Positions 25,848 through 33,350 of a DNA stretch of 64,000 nt are shown here, piece after piece. Position numbers and translations under genes: made by a program. Location: contig JANQNF010000016.1 of NCBI GenBank assembly GCA_028279705.1, positions 111,864 to 175,863 on the forward strand, given 5' to 3'. This stretch comes from an archaeon (GTDB lineage: Archaea; Aenigmatarchaeota; Aenigmatarchaeia; QMZP01; JAFGSV01). The notes under the pieces are model-generated. The model worked only from the letters and a program-made list of their open reading frames with translations, searched no databases and was not told where the DNA came from. The first letter of the stretch is position 1, and every line of letters starts with the position of its first letter.

Positions 25848-26971
25848 GTGAAATTAAGCTAGAAGTCCCTATTCACCACGATGAGTATACTGCTCATGTG
25901 TCTCAGATGTTTGATTTTGAGATGGGTGACAAAAGTATCACTGTGGTAAAAAACAACCTAGAGCTACCTGAGAACTGGCAGCTTGGCGTTATTTACGGTC
26001 CAAGCGGAGCGGGTAAGTCAACCCTACTCGGTAAGTTCGGTAAGCCGCAAGAATATGAGTGGGATGAAAGGGGAATTGTATCCAACCTAGGAAATGTTAG
26101 TCCATCAGAAGCAACTCGCCTCCTTTCTGCCGTAGGGTTATCAAGTGTCCCAAGTTGGACCAGACCCTTCCATTGCTTAAGTGTTGGTGAGCAATTTCGA
26201 GCAAAACTTGCTCGGCTTCTAGCTGAAACCACAGAAGATGATATTATTCTAATCGACGAGTTCACATCAGTTGTAGACCGTAACGTTGCTAAGGCAGCGT
26301 CATACGCATTCGCTAAGTACATTAGGAGAACCGGACGTCGTGCGATTCTAGCCACCTGTCATAGCGATATTCTAGAGTGGCTAGAGCCTGATTGGGGTTA
26401 CAACCCCATCGAAGGAGTTACGCACCACTCCGGGAGGTGGAAAAGACCACCTATCGAACTCAAGATTTTCAGAGGCAAATACCAAGCGTGGGAACTATTC
26501 GCTCCACATCATTATCTAACAGCAACCATCAATAAGTCTGCTAGGGTTTACCTAGCTTATTGGAAAGATACACTTGTTGGATTTACTTGTGTTCTAAGGT
26601 TCCCACACGGACACATTAAAAACGGTTGGAGATTAAGCCGAAGCGTTGTTCTTCCAGACTATCAGGGGTTAGGCATAGGAGCTAAGCTGACAGACTTTAT
26701 TGCTTCATGCATTACTTCTGGTAAGGATAAAGACGGAAACTACGGAAGATGCTACGCTAGAACCACGCATCCGGCAATGATTGCTCACCGACTCAAGACT
26801 GGTTGGTGGAGAGAAGCTGCGGGCAGCAGGAGAGCCGGTAATGAGTCTAAGACAGGCAGTTCCAGTATGGCAGGTAACAAAGGATGGTCAGTTGATTCCA
26901 AAGTCAGATATTCATTCGAGTATACCGGCCCAAAGGCGACTGAAGAACATGCCAAACTATTCTGGGAATAA
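25844..26971 (+). CDS. ABC-type ATPase fused to GNAT acetyltransferase (COG2401-like)
   Basis: 375 aa. An ABC ATPase core occupies roughly residues 30-180: Walker A GPSGAGKST, signature LSVGEQ, Walker B IILIDEFTS and a switch His (LATCHSD). A GNAT domain follows from about residue 215 with the acetyl-CoA loop VVLPDYQGLGIGAKLTDFIAS. No membrane segment. The architecture is that of COG2401, whose function is unknown. It may acetylate nucleic acid or protein with ATP-driven remodelling; substrate unknown. Confidence 0.85.
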   Translation: MSEIKLEVPIHHDEYTAHVSQMFDFEMGDKSITVVKNNLELPENWQLGVIYGPSGAGKSTLLGKFGKPQEYEWDERGIVSNLGNVSPSEATRLLSAVGLSSVPSWTRPFHCLSVGEQFRAKLARLLAETTEDDIILIDEFTSVVDRNVAKAASYAFAKYIRRTGRRAILATCHSDILEWLEPDWGYNPIEGVTHHSGRWKRPPIELKIFRGKYQAWELFAPHHYLTATINKSARVYLAYWKDTLVGFTCVLRFPHGHIKNGWRLSRSVVLPDYQGLGIGAKLTDFIASCITSGKDKDGNYGRCYARTTHPAMIAHRLKTGWWREAAGSRRAGNESKTGSSSMAGNKGWSVDSKVRYSFEYTGPKATEEHAKLFWE

Positions 26972-26975
26972 GAAA

Positions 26976-27143
26976 ATGTCTCCCAAGTTCAGAAAAGGTG
27001 ATAAGGTAATCTATAAAGACGGTAAAGAATATACCGTTGGTGAAGTTATGGAAAGCACAGAGAAAAGTGTGCCAAATGCCTATGACCTAGTAGGGACACT
27101 AATCGTAGCTAGAGAGCACGAATTAAAAAAAAGTAGGAGCTAA
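26976..27143 (+). CDS. small KOW/SH3-like protein, 55 aa
   Basis: MSPKFRKGDKVIYKDGKEYTVGEV... is a small beta-barrel pattern (GDxV-x4-G). ATG 26976 is preferred because GGGAATAAG lies before it; an earlier in-frame ATG at 26949 sits inside the ABC-GNAT gene. Function unknown. Confidence 0.55.
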   Translation: MSPKFRKGDKVIYKDGKEYTVGEVMESTEKSVPNAYDLVGTLIVAREHELKKSRS

Positions 27144-27148
27144 GAACT

Positions 27149-27412
27149 ATGCCGAATATACGTGGGACGGCCAACTTATTAGCGGAAGCTATGAATGAGT
27201 TCATAAGTGCCACGGGTGGAAATCTAGACCACCGGGCTGCTTGTAATAGGGATAGGAAAGCCCTGATGGCGTTCTTAGACCGCTGCCTATCTATCATGCC
27301 AACTCACCACTATGGCCAGATGGACCTAATGAGAGCGGCTCAGATGGTCTTAGACGAGCGACTCCCCCAACTCACCTGTCAAACAGAAGCGCCGGTCTAT
27401 ACGAAATCGTAG
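27149..27412 (+). CDS. hypothetical protein, 87 aa
   Basis: Begins MPNIRGTANLLAEAMNEF and contains helical HRAACNRDRKALMAFLDRC and a Met-rich segment. No family recognised. Its stop codon lies inside the terminator hairpin at 27391-27423, so it is the last gene of the transcription unit. Confidence 0.5.
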   Translation: MPNIRGTANLLAEAMNEFISATGGNLDHRAACNRDRKALMAFLDRCLSIMPTHHYGQMDLMRAAQMVLDERLPQLTCQTEAPVYTKS

Positions 27413-27423
27413 ACCGGCTTTTT
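27391..27423 (+). terminator. Rho-independent terminator
   Basis: 9-bp stem GCCGGTCTA / TAGACCGGC followed by TTTTT. It ends the unit beginning at 22371. Confidence 0.9.
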
Positions 27424-27428
27424 CGAGG

Positions 27429-27455
27429 TTGGATTTATTTTTTCGTATGTATAAT
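27429..27455 (+). promoter_or_regulatory. probable promoter after terminator
   Basis: TTGGAT, a 15-base spacer and TATAAT, located just after the terminator and 15 bases before the ATG at 27471. The spacing is short by two bases, so confidence is moderate. The leader contains GGGCGG as a possible ribosome site. Confidence 0.5.
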
Positions 27456-27470
27456 TCGGGCGGCACAGCA

Positions 27471-27659
27471 ATGGATAAACAAGTAGAATTTTGGTCGTGC
27501 GACTTCTGCGGGCGATGTTACCTTCTTGATGGGGTAGACCTTGAGCCTGAATCAGAGAAGAGGATGAGCGACTTAGAGAAGTCTTGGATTAAACAGGGCG
27601 AAATGACACTTTGTTGCCGAGAAGGTTACGATAAGTGGAGGATTGCTCAATTAGTGTAA
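27471..27659 (+). CDS. small zinc-finger protein, 62 aa
   Basis: VEFWSCDFCGRCYLL and LCCREGY provide four Cys suited to a zinc site. Starts ATG 27471, first gene after a promoter. No named family; likely a small nucleic-acid or protein binder. Confidence 0.55.
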   Translation: MDKQVEFWSCDFCGRCYLLDGVDLEPESEKRMSDLEKSWIKQGEMTLCCREGYDKWRIAQLV

Positions 27660-27680
27660 TATAATTATGGAGGTCTATCC

Positions 27681-27920
27681 ATGAGTTTAGATAAGGCCGA
27701 GGCCGTCATTAGGAAAGTCGGCACTCAGTTTTGTGTTTTTAGTAAATCTGGCAAGAAACTTTCGTGTCACCCTACCAGAAAGGCTGCTCTAAAGCGTCTT
27801 CGACAGATTGAGTTTTTTAAGAACAAGGGAATGACCGCACGCGAAGCGCGCGCGTTTTGTCTTGTTCATGGCAAGAACTTTGACCCTGACAAGTTTAAAG
27901 ACTACAACCCTGAAGGATGA
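27681..27920 (+). CDS. hypothetical protein, 79 aa
   Basis: Basic, helical: VFSKSGKKLSCHPTRKAALKRLRQIEFFK is reminiscent of a common phage motif in which a small beta hairpin precedes an HPT-A-x2-RL helix. Strong ribosome site GGAGG 7 bases before ATG 27681, and a TATAAT at 27660-27665 just upstream. Function unknown. Confidence 0.6.
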   Translation: MSLDKAEAVIRKVGTQFCVFSKSGKKLSCHPTRKAALKRLRQIEFFKNKGMTAREARAFCLVHGKNFDPDKFKDYNPEG

Positions 27921-27925
27921 GTCCC

Positions 27926-28093
27926 ATGAAGAAGTTTTGGAAGATTCTATCTAACTGGAAGCGAATTGTAAAGCTTATCGACCTAATTAAGACTGCCGCA
28001 GAAGACAAGAAGGTCACCGGCGCCGAGGCAGAAGCAGTCGTAGACGAAGCTATCGCTATGCTAGTGGAGATGGAAGTTATCGACGCCGAATAA
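27926..28093 (+). CDS. small helical protein, 55 aa
   Basis: Starts ATG 27926, five bases after the previous stop. MKKFWKILSNWKRIVKL is an amphipathic N-terminal helix; the second half is Ala/Glu-rich (VTGAEAEAVVDEAIAMLVEM). No family recognised. Resembles small helper or membrane-associated phage proteins. Confidence 0.5.
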   Translation: MKKFWKILSNWKRIVKLIDLIKTAAEDKKVTGAEAEAVVDEAIAMLVEMEVIDAE

Positions 28094-28100
28094 AATCGTA

Positions 28101-28137
28101 CCTCAGACTACTGAGGGAATTTGCCTGCCCGAGCAGG
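28101..28137 (+). promoter_or_regulatory. two small hairpins in the leader of the protease gene
   Basis: CCTCAG/CTGAGG with a 4-base loop, then CCTGC/GCAGG with loop CCGA. The second hairpin ends at the ribosome site GGTGGAG, so it may mask it. No U-run, so not a terminator. Confidence 0.4.
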
Positions 28138-28147
28138 TGGAGACAGT

Positions 28148-29431
28148 ATGAGTACACTTAGAGGACTAAGATTCTGTGACAAGTGTAAGAATTCCATTAG
28201 TAGAGGAGAAGTCCACTACAACTATGGTAAGAAGCACTATTGCGCGAAATGTGAAAAGAAGAAGTTTCCATTCTTGAAAGCAATTGCCGCCATTCTAATT
28301 GCGGCGGTCTTAGCTGTTGGATATGGTCGTGATAGTTATACCCAAGACCGTATTGACGCCAATGCTGAAGATATCGAGCTAGTGGCCGAGTACGTCGTTG
28401 ACCTAGAGAGAAAAGTTAGAGCTTCATTTTCACAAGTATCTATGTGGGCGAACACGGTAGAGAAGAGACTGTATGAATTGAAATTGTCTTATTCTGACCA
28501 ACACGCTGAGATGACCAGACTGTTGAAAGAAACAAAGAAAGAAATTGACGGTCTACTAGCAGCACATAATAGCCTAAAGAAAGAACTTAGAGGTGAAAAG
28601 GTCACTTCTGAGAACGCTGCGGCGATAATCGCCAGTCTACAAGAGAGGGCAAATGCACTAGAAGTCAGACTAGAATATGTACTTCGCAATTCTGATGTTC
28701 TATTGGAGAAAGTCATTAAGCCTACTGTTGGCATCGGAGCCCATGATAAAAACGGGCAACATCAACGTGGTAGCGGAGTTCTATACAAGCGCGTAGAAGT
28801 AGTAGACAAAAAAACAGGCCGCAAAACCTACCGTTACAGAGGTTTCACAGCCTACCATGTGTGCGAAGATATTTTGAACTATCTTGGCCAAGTTAAGATG
28901 GGTAAAAGAAAAGACGATATGAAATTCAAGTCTTTTCAGGTATATGTCTACAAAGGCGTCGGTTCAACACCTCTGATTCGAAACATTGAATTAGTACATC
29001 CATTTAGATATCTTGGTCCTCATAAGCCTATAATCGATATTTTGGTTTTTGAGTTCGAGTGGCACGAGAAGCTACCTGTTGCTGAACTAGCTACGGACGC
29101 AGAGATTGATGCCATCCTAAAGCACGGTCGTACTATCTTGACCACTGGTGTAAGTCTAACAAAGACCCCATCTGTATACAGCGGAATTATTGCGAATCCT
29201 AAGCCAGCAAATGGTTATGGCACACTATTCCATGCGTATGGATACTACGGTCAATCAGGAGGCCCGGTCTTTGACGCTAAGACACTCAAAGTCATTGCTG
29301 TAAATCAGCGTATTCATGTGCATAAGGGATTCTCTCCAAATACCAATATTCTATATGGAACGTCACTTAAGACGTTGAGAAAGTATTTTGACATTACTGC
29401 TCCTAAAGAAGCAAAGGGAGCACTTAAGTAG
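28148..29431 (+). CDS. membrane-anchored trypsin-like serine protease with zinc ribbon
   Basis: 427 aa. N-terminal zinc ribbon/LIM-like knuckles (FCDKCKNSIS...YCAKCEKKK, residues 9-40), one membrane helix (AIAAILIAAVLAVGYG, about 47-62), a coiled coil (about 90-180), then a chymotrypsin-like domain: His in FTAYHVCED, Asp in PIIDILVFEF, Ser in GYYGQSGGPVF. The order puts the ribbon in the cytoplasm and the protease outside the membrane. This combination is unfamiliar. Start ATG 28148 has a good ribosome site. Confidence 0.75.
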   Translation: MSTLRGLRFCDKCKNSISRGEVHYNYGKKHYCAKCEKKKFPFLKAIAAILIAAVLAVGYGRDSYTQDRIDANAEDIELVAEYVVDLERKVRASFSQVSMWANTVEKRLYELKLSYSDQHAEMTRLLKETKKEIDGLLAAHNSLKKELRGEKVTSENAAAIIASLQERANALEVRLEYVLRNSDVLLEKVIKPTVGIGAHDKNGQHQRGSGVLYKRVEVVDKKTGRKTYRYRGFTAYHVCEDILNYLGQVKMGKRKDDMKFKSFQVYVYKGVGSTPLIRNIELVHPFRYLGPHKPIIDILVFEFEWHEKLPVAELATDAEIDAILKHGRTILTTGVSLTKTPSVYSGIIANPKPANGYGTLFHAYGYYGQSGGPVFDAKTLKVIAVNQRIHVHKGFSPNTNILYGTSLKTLRKYFDITAPKEAKGALK

Positions 29432-29459
29432 CTAACATCTAAAATTAGAGGGTGGGGAA

Positions 29460-29780
29460 ATGCTAGATACGGTACAAAGTATCCTACAATGGGTGGATGA
29501 CTATGGGGCCGACAAGGTCTTCATGGTGTTCTTCTTCGTATTGTATATACTAGCAAGACGTAAGCTCGATAAAGAGAAAGATGAGCGTCTAGAAGACAAT
29601 AAAAAAGCTCTAGGCGCTCTTATCGAAGCCAAGCATGTTTTTGCCGAGATGAACAAGAATGCTGAAGAGCTTAATGACAAGTTCGAAGCACATGAAAAGC
29701 TTGACATTGAAGAATTCGGCAAAATCAAAGGTCGTCTAGATATTGTGATTGAAAAGCTGGAGGCTAGAAATGACTCGTAA
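29460..29780 (+). CDS. membrane protein with coiled coil, 106 aa
   Basis: One hydrophobic helix (KVFMVFFFVLYILA, residues 19-32), then a long charged coiled coil with EK/KE pairs to the C-terminus. Ribosome site GGTGGGG. Small, single-pass, with a long heptad: compatible with a holin or spanin-like role, not proven. Overlaps the next gene by 11 bases. Confidence 0.6.
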   Translation: MLDTVQSILQWVDDYGADKVFMVFFFVLYILARRKLDKEKDERLEDNKKALGALIEAKHVFAEMNKNAEELNDKFEAHEKLDIEEFGKIKGRLDIVIEKLEARNDS

Positions 29781-29934
29781 AGAAATTGCTGCGAAGAAGT
29801 CTGAATTGTGCGCGATGTATACAAATGCCATCGATGACTTTCGCAAGTTCTTTGAGAACAAAAAGAAGCTGATGAAGGCCAAAAACGGCAAGAAAGAAGA
29901 GAAGTCCGAAGAAGAAGAATCGGAGGAGACATAA
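29770..29934 (+). CDS. small charged protein, 54 aa
   Basis: MTRKEIAAKKSELCAMYT then KKKLMKAKNGKKEEKSEEEESEET: helical start, extremely charged acidic tail. ATG 29770 is preferred because GGAGG sits 6 bases upstream; it overlaps the previous gene by 11 bases. Last gene on the plus strand. Function unknown. Confidence 0.5.
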   Translation: MTRKEIAAKKSELCAMYTNAIDDFRKFFENKKKLMKAKNGKKEEKSEEEESEET

Positions 29935-29964
29935 AAAAAAGCCCGCAGGCCGAAGCCTACGGGC
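29933..29964 (-). terminator. terminator at the plus/minus convergence
   Basis: GCCCG-x-AGGC / GCCT-x-CGGGC stem with one mismatch and loop CGAA; on the minus strand it is followed by TTTTTTTT. It closes the minus-strand unit ending at 29986. The plus side has no U-run after the stem, so it is weaker in that direction. Confidence 0.85.
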
Positions 29965-29985
29965 TAATTCTCTGGTAATGGAATA

Positions 29986-30222
29986 TTACCCTTGTCTGCT
30001 ATTGTCGAAGTCCTCTGGCTTAATTACATCCGTCGAACGTGTAATGCCATAACCACCAGTATCCTGTGGCTTAGCCGAATACTGGGTATCGAGATACTCT
30101 CTCGCGGCATCAACTAGCTTTTCAGCTAGCTCCTGACGTGCGTCCGCACGACCAGCTTTGTCTTGTTCGAGAATGAGCAAGAGTCGGCCGACTAGCTCGC
30201 TTCTCTGGAAATCGTTGAACAT
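29986..30222 (-). CDS. hypothetical protein, 78 aa
   Basis: MFNDFQRSELVGRLLLI then an Ala/Arg-rich helix (ADARQELAEKLVDAAREYL) and a Gly/Thr tail. Last gene of the minus unit, 21 bases before the terminator. No family recognised. Confidence 0.55.
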   Translation of the reverse strand: MFNDFQRSELVGRLLLILEQDKAGRADARQELAEKLVDAAREYLDTQYSAKPQDTGGYGITRSTDVIKPEDFDNSRQG

Positions 30223-30231
30223 ATGTTCTCC

Positions 30232-31113
30232 TTATACGAGAAGCCACTGTTCTGGAATGAACGGTAGCTCTTTTGTATCTTCCATATCCCTTAGCATTTG
30301 CATATATGCTAGATGCAATTCATTGCCATCAGGATATCTTGTCTGAAGTATAGCGACATTGTGCTTAATTACGTCTTCTTTGACTTTTTCTGCGTCTTTG
30401 CCAAAGTATGGCTGACGGCCGCGAACCGTTGGGTGGCTCATATCGCCTGTTAGACACTTATGTCTGTGCGGCTCGCTAGTCCACAATGACTTTTCTGCGT
30501 ATTCTGTTTTCTCGAAGATTTCACCGTCTGCATACGGCCCGTCTGGAATCCCATCTGGTGCGTCATCTACGAACTCTTCACGGAAGAGCCTGTTGCCGTT
30601 CTTATCAACGTATGTAGTATCCTGTTTTTCAGAAGTACCCGGGTAAGTAACCCGTGGCTGTTTTCTTTTACGCGGCTTCATTTGCTCTGCTTTTTGGTGC
30701 AACGCTTGGACCTTTTTTGCCCAGTCTGGAGTTTTCCAGTCTTTTGGATTGGCAGTTTTCAGAGTATCTTTCTCTTTGCGCGCCATAGCTTCATCTACAA
30801 GATTTGCTACAGGCATTAGCTGCCCGAAAACATAGTCTTCACGGATTCTAAGTCCGTATCTCTGACAATCTGCAAGTGTCACCCACTGTTCCCTAAAGCC
30901 TCGTGAGTTAACACGATTACTAGTAGACCTCAGTTGTAGCTGTACGCCTGTAGTAAGACCGTAGGTCGTAAGCAGGTGTTTTAATGCAGCTAGGGCGTGG
31001 TTGTATTTGTCAAAGAAAAGGCTTCGGTGCTCCGTTCTCAAAATCTGCTGAGAATCATAGATTCTGAAATTAGCACCCGGAGCCGCTTCCAATGGAAGTT
31101 GTCCTTTAAACAT
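30232..31113 (-). CDS. hypothetical protein, 293 aa
   Basis: Start ATG 31113 overlaps the stop of the upstream gene (the track-length alternative runs further back without support). Mixed strands (FRIYDSQQILRTEHRSLFFDKY) then a Lys/Arg-rich middle (KPRKRKQPR) and an acidic tail containing EPHRHKCLTGDM. No signature family. Between a DUF6899-like gene and a small helical gene. Confidence 0.55.
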   Translation of the reverse strand: MFKGQLPLEAAPGANFRIYDSQQILRTEHRSLFFDKYNHALAALKHLLTTYGLTTGVQLQLRSTSNRVNSRGFREQWVTLADCQRYGLRIREDYVFGQLMPVANLVDEAMARKEKDTLKTANPKDWKTPDWAKKVQALHQKAEQMKPRKRKQPRVTYPGTSEKQDTTYVDKNGNRLFREEFVDDAPDGIPDGPYADGEIFEKTEYAEKSLWTSEPHRHKCLTGDMSHPTVRGRQPYFGKDAEKVKEDVIKHNVAILQTRYPDGNELHLAYMQMLRDMEDTKELPFIPEQWLLV

Positions 31114-31384
31114 CACCGTTTTGTTCAATCTTTTCGTCTTCGTAAGGGTGCTGAATCCTACGTCTGAACTCATCCTTACAATTATCTAGGGCACCAACAA
31201 TATCGTTCATGTTCTGATAATTAGTGCCATTGGTCTCAAGGTAAATCTTTGCTAGACGGAAGAAAATGTAGTTCAGTTCTCCCGCGCAAGTTACCTGCTC
31301 ACCAACTGTCCGAATCAGGTCTCTTTTGCCTGAAACACCCTCCCGGTCAAGTCTCAACCGGGCTTCTTTACCTATATATGGCAT
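31106..31384 (-). CDS. DUF6899-like small protein
   Basis: 92 aa. MPYIGKEAR at the start, CAGELNYIFFRL in the middle and YEDEKIEQNGDV at the end match DUF6899-type proteins widespread in phages. Function unknown. The ATG lies 5 bases after a TATAAT on the minus strand (31390-31395). Confidence 0.75.
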   Translation of the reverse strand: MPYIGKEARLRLDREGVSGKRDLIRTVGEQVTCAGELNYIFFRLAKIYLETNGTNYQNMNDIVGALDNCKDEFRRRIQHPYEDEKIEQNGDV

Positions 31385-31389
31385 AACCT

Positions 31390-31395
31390 ATTATA
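31390..31395 (-). promoter_or_regulatory. -10-like hexamer immediately upstream of a gene
   Basis: Minus-strand TATAAT, 5 bases (AGGTT) before the ATG at 31384. No -35 is visible. A leaderless start would follow if it is used. Confidence 0.3.
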
Positions 31396-31413
31396 TCGAA
31401 ATATAATGGAAAT

Positions 31414-31536
31414 CTACGATTTTTTACGCTTCTGTTTCCAGTTGTACCACTTGTCTTCTATTGTGTCGATAATAAAACCAATCACGAATAGAATCCAGTA
31501 GGCCAATCCGTACAGTATATTTCTAATGAAATTCAT
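31414..31536 (-). CDS. small membrane protein, 40 aa
   Basis: MNFIRNILYGLAYWILFVIG then FIIDTIEDKW and a Lys-rich tail KQKRKKS: one membrane helix and a basic cytosolic end. Too short for usual gene finders, but it fits the gap between 31384 and 31539 and has a clean ATG. Function unknown. Confidence 0.55.
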   Translation of the reverse strand: MNFIRNILYGLAYWILFVIGFIIDTIEDKWYNWKQKRKKS

Positions 31537-31538
31537 AT

Positions 31539-31943
31539 TTATACCGGCCATTTGTACGGCAAGTCGTCAGGTTCAGACCAGCCGAATTGACCGTACCACT
31601 CTTCATCTTTACGAAGAAGATTACTGCGGTGAGAAGCATGAAACTCTTCATCACCAAACCAGTCTGGATATACAACAGGATTTCTGATTCTAGCTTGAAC
31701 CATTGTGTTGTTATACCCGCGCTTTATCCACTCCCGAATACATAGATTCATGTAGTGCTTCAAAGCGTTCGTGTGGCCGCGCCACATCTTGACGGCTGGA
31801 TGATTTACCCAGCCGCCTTTTCTACGATTCTTACAAAGAATGTTTAGAATTTGCATAGCTTCGACTCGCTGTTTGCCGAGTCTACGCCAATCTAGGCACT
31901 CTATACTTTTCTGTAAATCTGGATAGGGTAAGAATGTCTGCAT
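31539..31943 (-). CDS. pyrimidine-dimer DNA glycosylase family (Pyr_excise, T4 endonuclease V-like)
   Basis: 134 aa. MQTFLPYPDLQKSIECLDWRRLGKQRVEAMQIL, W-NHPAVKMWRGHTNAL and IREWIKRGY match the PF03013 family (also MSMEG_6728-like). T4 endonuclease V of this fold cuts DNA at UV dimers by glycosylase/AP lyase action, with the N-terminal residue as nucleophile. Here the first residues after Met are QTF, so the exact chemistry is uncertain. Probable DNA repair enzyme. Confidence 0.8.
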   Translation of the reverse strand: MQTFLPYPDLQKSIECLDWRRLGKQRVEAMQILNILCKNRRKGGWVNHPAVKMWRGHTNALKHYMNLCIREWIKRGYNNTMVQARIRNPVVYPDWFGDEEFHASHRSNLLRKDEEWYGQFGWSEPDDLPYKWPV

Positions 31944-31963
31944 TCTCTATTGTATCCAAATCA

Positions 31964-32152
31964 CTAGCTCGTTTCTCTATCTTTTTCAAATCGAGCGTAA
32001 TACTCTTCTGAGAAGTCTCTGTCCCATTCTTCTTTGAAGTCTTCTCCGCATCGCTCGCAACGCCATGGTGCTGAAGGCCACCAGCCTTCTTTATGACCTA
32101 GCTTCTTACAAATCCACTTATTCCAAGCGGTAGGTAGGAATGCTTCAATCAT
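31964..32152 (-). CDS. small zinc-ribbon protein, 62 aa
   Basis: CKKLGHK then WRCERCGEDF gives a C-x4-H / C-x2-C zinc site. Charged acidic tail (EEWDRDFSEEYYARFEK). Similar small ribbons are common in this phage. Function unknown. Confidence 0.6.
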   Translation of the reverse strand: MIEAFLPTAWNKWICKKLGHKEGWWPSAPWRCERCGEDFKEEWDRDFSEEYYARFEKDRETS

Positions 32153-32153
32153 C

Positions 32154-32465
32154 CTACCACATCCCGTCTAGGTGAATGTACATATAGTCGAGACTCTGCA
32201 TACCCTGTTCGGTCCAGTCTGCTTTGGGCTCGTTAAGTAGCTCTCTTAGCTGTTCCATGATGCCCGTATCTGTGTATGGTAGACAGTGTGGGTCACCCTG
32301 TACTACTTCGTAGTATACTCGCGCACATCGCTCGCCGGGCTCACCTTCTTCTTCGCAGGCTCCGAACGGGTCGTTCATAAATCCCGTGACATGAATTTGG
32401 TCACCCTCTTCAAATCCCCACAAACCATCACCGCGTGCGGTGAGAATCGCGTCTAGTTTTTCCAT
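32154..32465 (-). CDS. hypothetical protein, 103 aa
   Basis: Strand-rich start (GLWGFEEGDQIHVTGFM) and an acidic GACEEEGEPGERCARVYYEV. No domain recognised. Its ATG overlaps the stop of the next gene by one base. Confidence 0.55.
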   Translation of the reverse strand: MEKLDAILTARGDGLWGFEEGDQIHVTGFMNDPFGACEEEGEPGERCARVYYEVVQGDPHCLPYTDTGIMEQLRELLNEPKADWTEQGMQSLDYMYIHLDGMW

Positions 32466-32680
32466 TACCAGCTTACCTTGTGAGTGTAGGCACCGTAATT
32501 GTTTCTAATAACTTTGAAACCTCTACTCTCCAAATTTGCAATGACAGTAGGGGTTAGCTCGCCAGCGAAACATCCGATTCTTCTTTGTCTGTTTCTTGCT
32601 GCACGCTTGATTCTTCCCAGAATGTTTCTGAGACGCCAGTTGCGGTTTATCTGCCGCATTGATTTTGCAGTTACTTTCAT
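32465..32680 (-). CDS. small basic protein, 71 aa
   Basis: MKVTAKSMRQINRNWRLRNIL then RIKRAARNRQRRIGC: strongly basic first half, then LTPTVIANLESRGFKVI. Likely nucleic-acid binding, by composition only. Its upstream side borders the tRNA-array terminator. Confidence 0.5.
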   Translation of the reverse strand: MKVTAKSMRQINRNWRLRNILGRIKRAARNRQRRIGCFAGELTPTVIANLESRGFKVIRNNYGAYTHKVSW

Positions 32681-32694
32681 TTTATGAACCTACG

Positions 32695-32720
32695 AAAAAA
32701 GGCCAGTCTTTCGACTGACC
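32695..32720 (-). terminator. terminator of the tRNA array
   Basis: Minus strand: GGTCAGTC-GAAA-GACTGGCC (8-bp stem, GNRA-like loop), then TTTTTT. Lies immediately downstream of the last tRNA, tRNA-Gly(TCC). Confidence 0.9.
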
Positions 32721-32730
32721 TAAGTTTAGA

Positions 32731-32806
32731 TGGTGTGCGTTACAGGACTCGAACCCGTACCCTATGGTTGGAAGCCATATGTGCTAGCCATTAACACCAA
32801 ACGCAC
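32731..32806 (-). tRNA. tRNA-Gly(TCC)
   Basis: 76 nt including encoded CCA. Acceptor GTGCGTT pairs with AACGCAC; anticodon stem TATGG/CCATA closes loop CTTCCAA. Last tRNA of the array. Reads GGA. Confidence 0.93.
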
Positions 32807-32809
32807 GTC

Positions 32810-32884
32810 TGGACCATCTAGTCGGAATCGAACCGACATCCCATGCATGGCAAGCATGTATAATAACCGTTATACTATAGATGG
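32810..32884 (-). tRNA. tRNA-Gly(GCC)
   Basis: 75 nt with CCA. Acceptor CCATCTA/TAGATGG, anticodon stem CATGC/GCATG, loop TTGCCAT. Discriminator U. Reads GGC/GGU. Confidence 0.92.
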
Positions 32885-32887
32885 ATA

Positions 32888-32965
32888 TGGAGCTACCAGT
32901 GAGATTTGAACTCACGACCTCGTGTATACCAAACACGCGCTCTGACCAGACTGAGCTATGATAGC
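32888..32965 (-). tRNA. tRNA-Thr(GGT)
   Basis: 78 nt with CCA. D arm TAGCTCAGTCTGGTCAGAGC, anticodon stem CGTGT/ACACG, loop TTGGTAT. Reads ACC/ACU. Confidence 0.92.
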
Positions 32966-32967
32966 AT

Positions 32968-33087
32968 TTAGTTCTTCCTAAATTGGTCTGGAATCCAGTA
33001 GCGAATAAACCACCACATAAACATGAATGGTGTGGTTACGCACATTAAAACCAAGTCTACGAAGAACTTTCTGTCTTCTCTGTCCAT
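32968..33087 (-). CDS. small membrane protein inside the tRNA array, 39 aa
   Basis: MDREDRKFFVDLVLMCVTTP then FMFMWWFIRYWIPDQF: a single very hydrophobic, Trp-rich helix. ATG 33087 lies in the 125-base gap between tRNA-Thr(TGT) and tRNA-Thr(GGT); longer readings run into the tRNA and are rejected. Probably a toxin-like or holin-like small protein, function unknown. Confidence 0.55.
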   Translation of the reverse strand: MDREDRKFFVDLVLMCVTTPFMFMWWFIRYWIPDQFRKN

Positions 33088-33090
33088 TAT

Positions 33091-33164
33091 TGGAGCTAGG
33101 TACAGGAATCGAACCCGCATCACCGGAGTACAAAACCGGCATAATCCCATTATACTAACCTAGC
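33091..33164 (-). tRNA. tRNA-Thr(TGT)
   Basis: 74 nt with CCA. Acceptor GCTAGGT/ACCTAGC, anticodon loop TTTGTAC. The anticodon-stem closing pair is a U-U mismatch (CCGGT/TCCGG). Reads ACA. Confidence 0.88.
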
Positions 33165-33167
33165 ATT

Positions 33168-33253
33168 TGGTGCCGCACGTAGGAATCGAACCTACTTGGC
33201 TTTTACACGACGGGGTTACAGCCCGCCCCACATCCATAGTGGTCTAGTACGGC
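33168..33253 (-). tRNA. tRNA-Tyr(GTA)
   Basis: 86 nt with CCA and a long variable arm, as expected for bacterial tRNA-Tyr. Anticodon loop CTGTAAC on stem GCGGG/CCCGT. Reads UAC/UAU. Confidence 0.92.
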
Positions 33254-33256
33254 ATC

Positions 33257-33347
33257 TGGCGGATACGGCAGGATTCGAACCTGCGGGGATGTATTACACC
33301 CCACCCGGTTAGCAGCCGGGCGCCTTAATCCTCTCAGCCACGTATCC
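33257..33347 (-). tRNA. tRNA-Ser(GCT)
   Basis: 91 nt with CCA and a long variable arm. Anticodon stem CCCGG/CCGGG, loop CTGCTAA. Reads AGC/AGU. Confidence 0.93.
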
Positions 33348-33350
33348 ATT

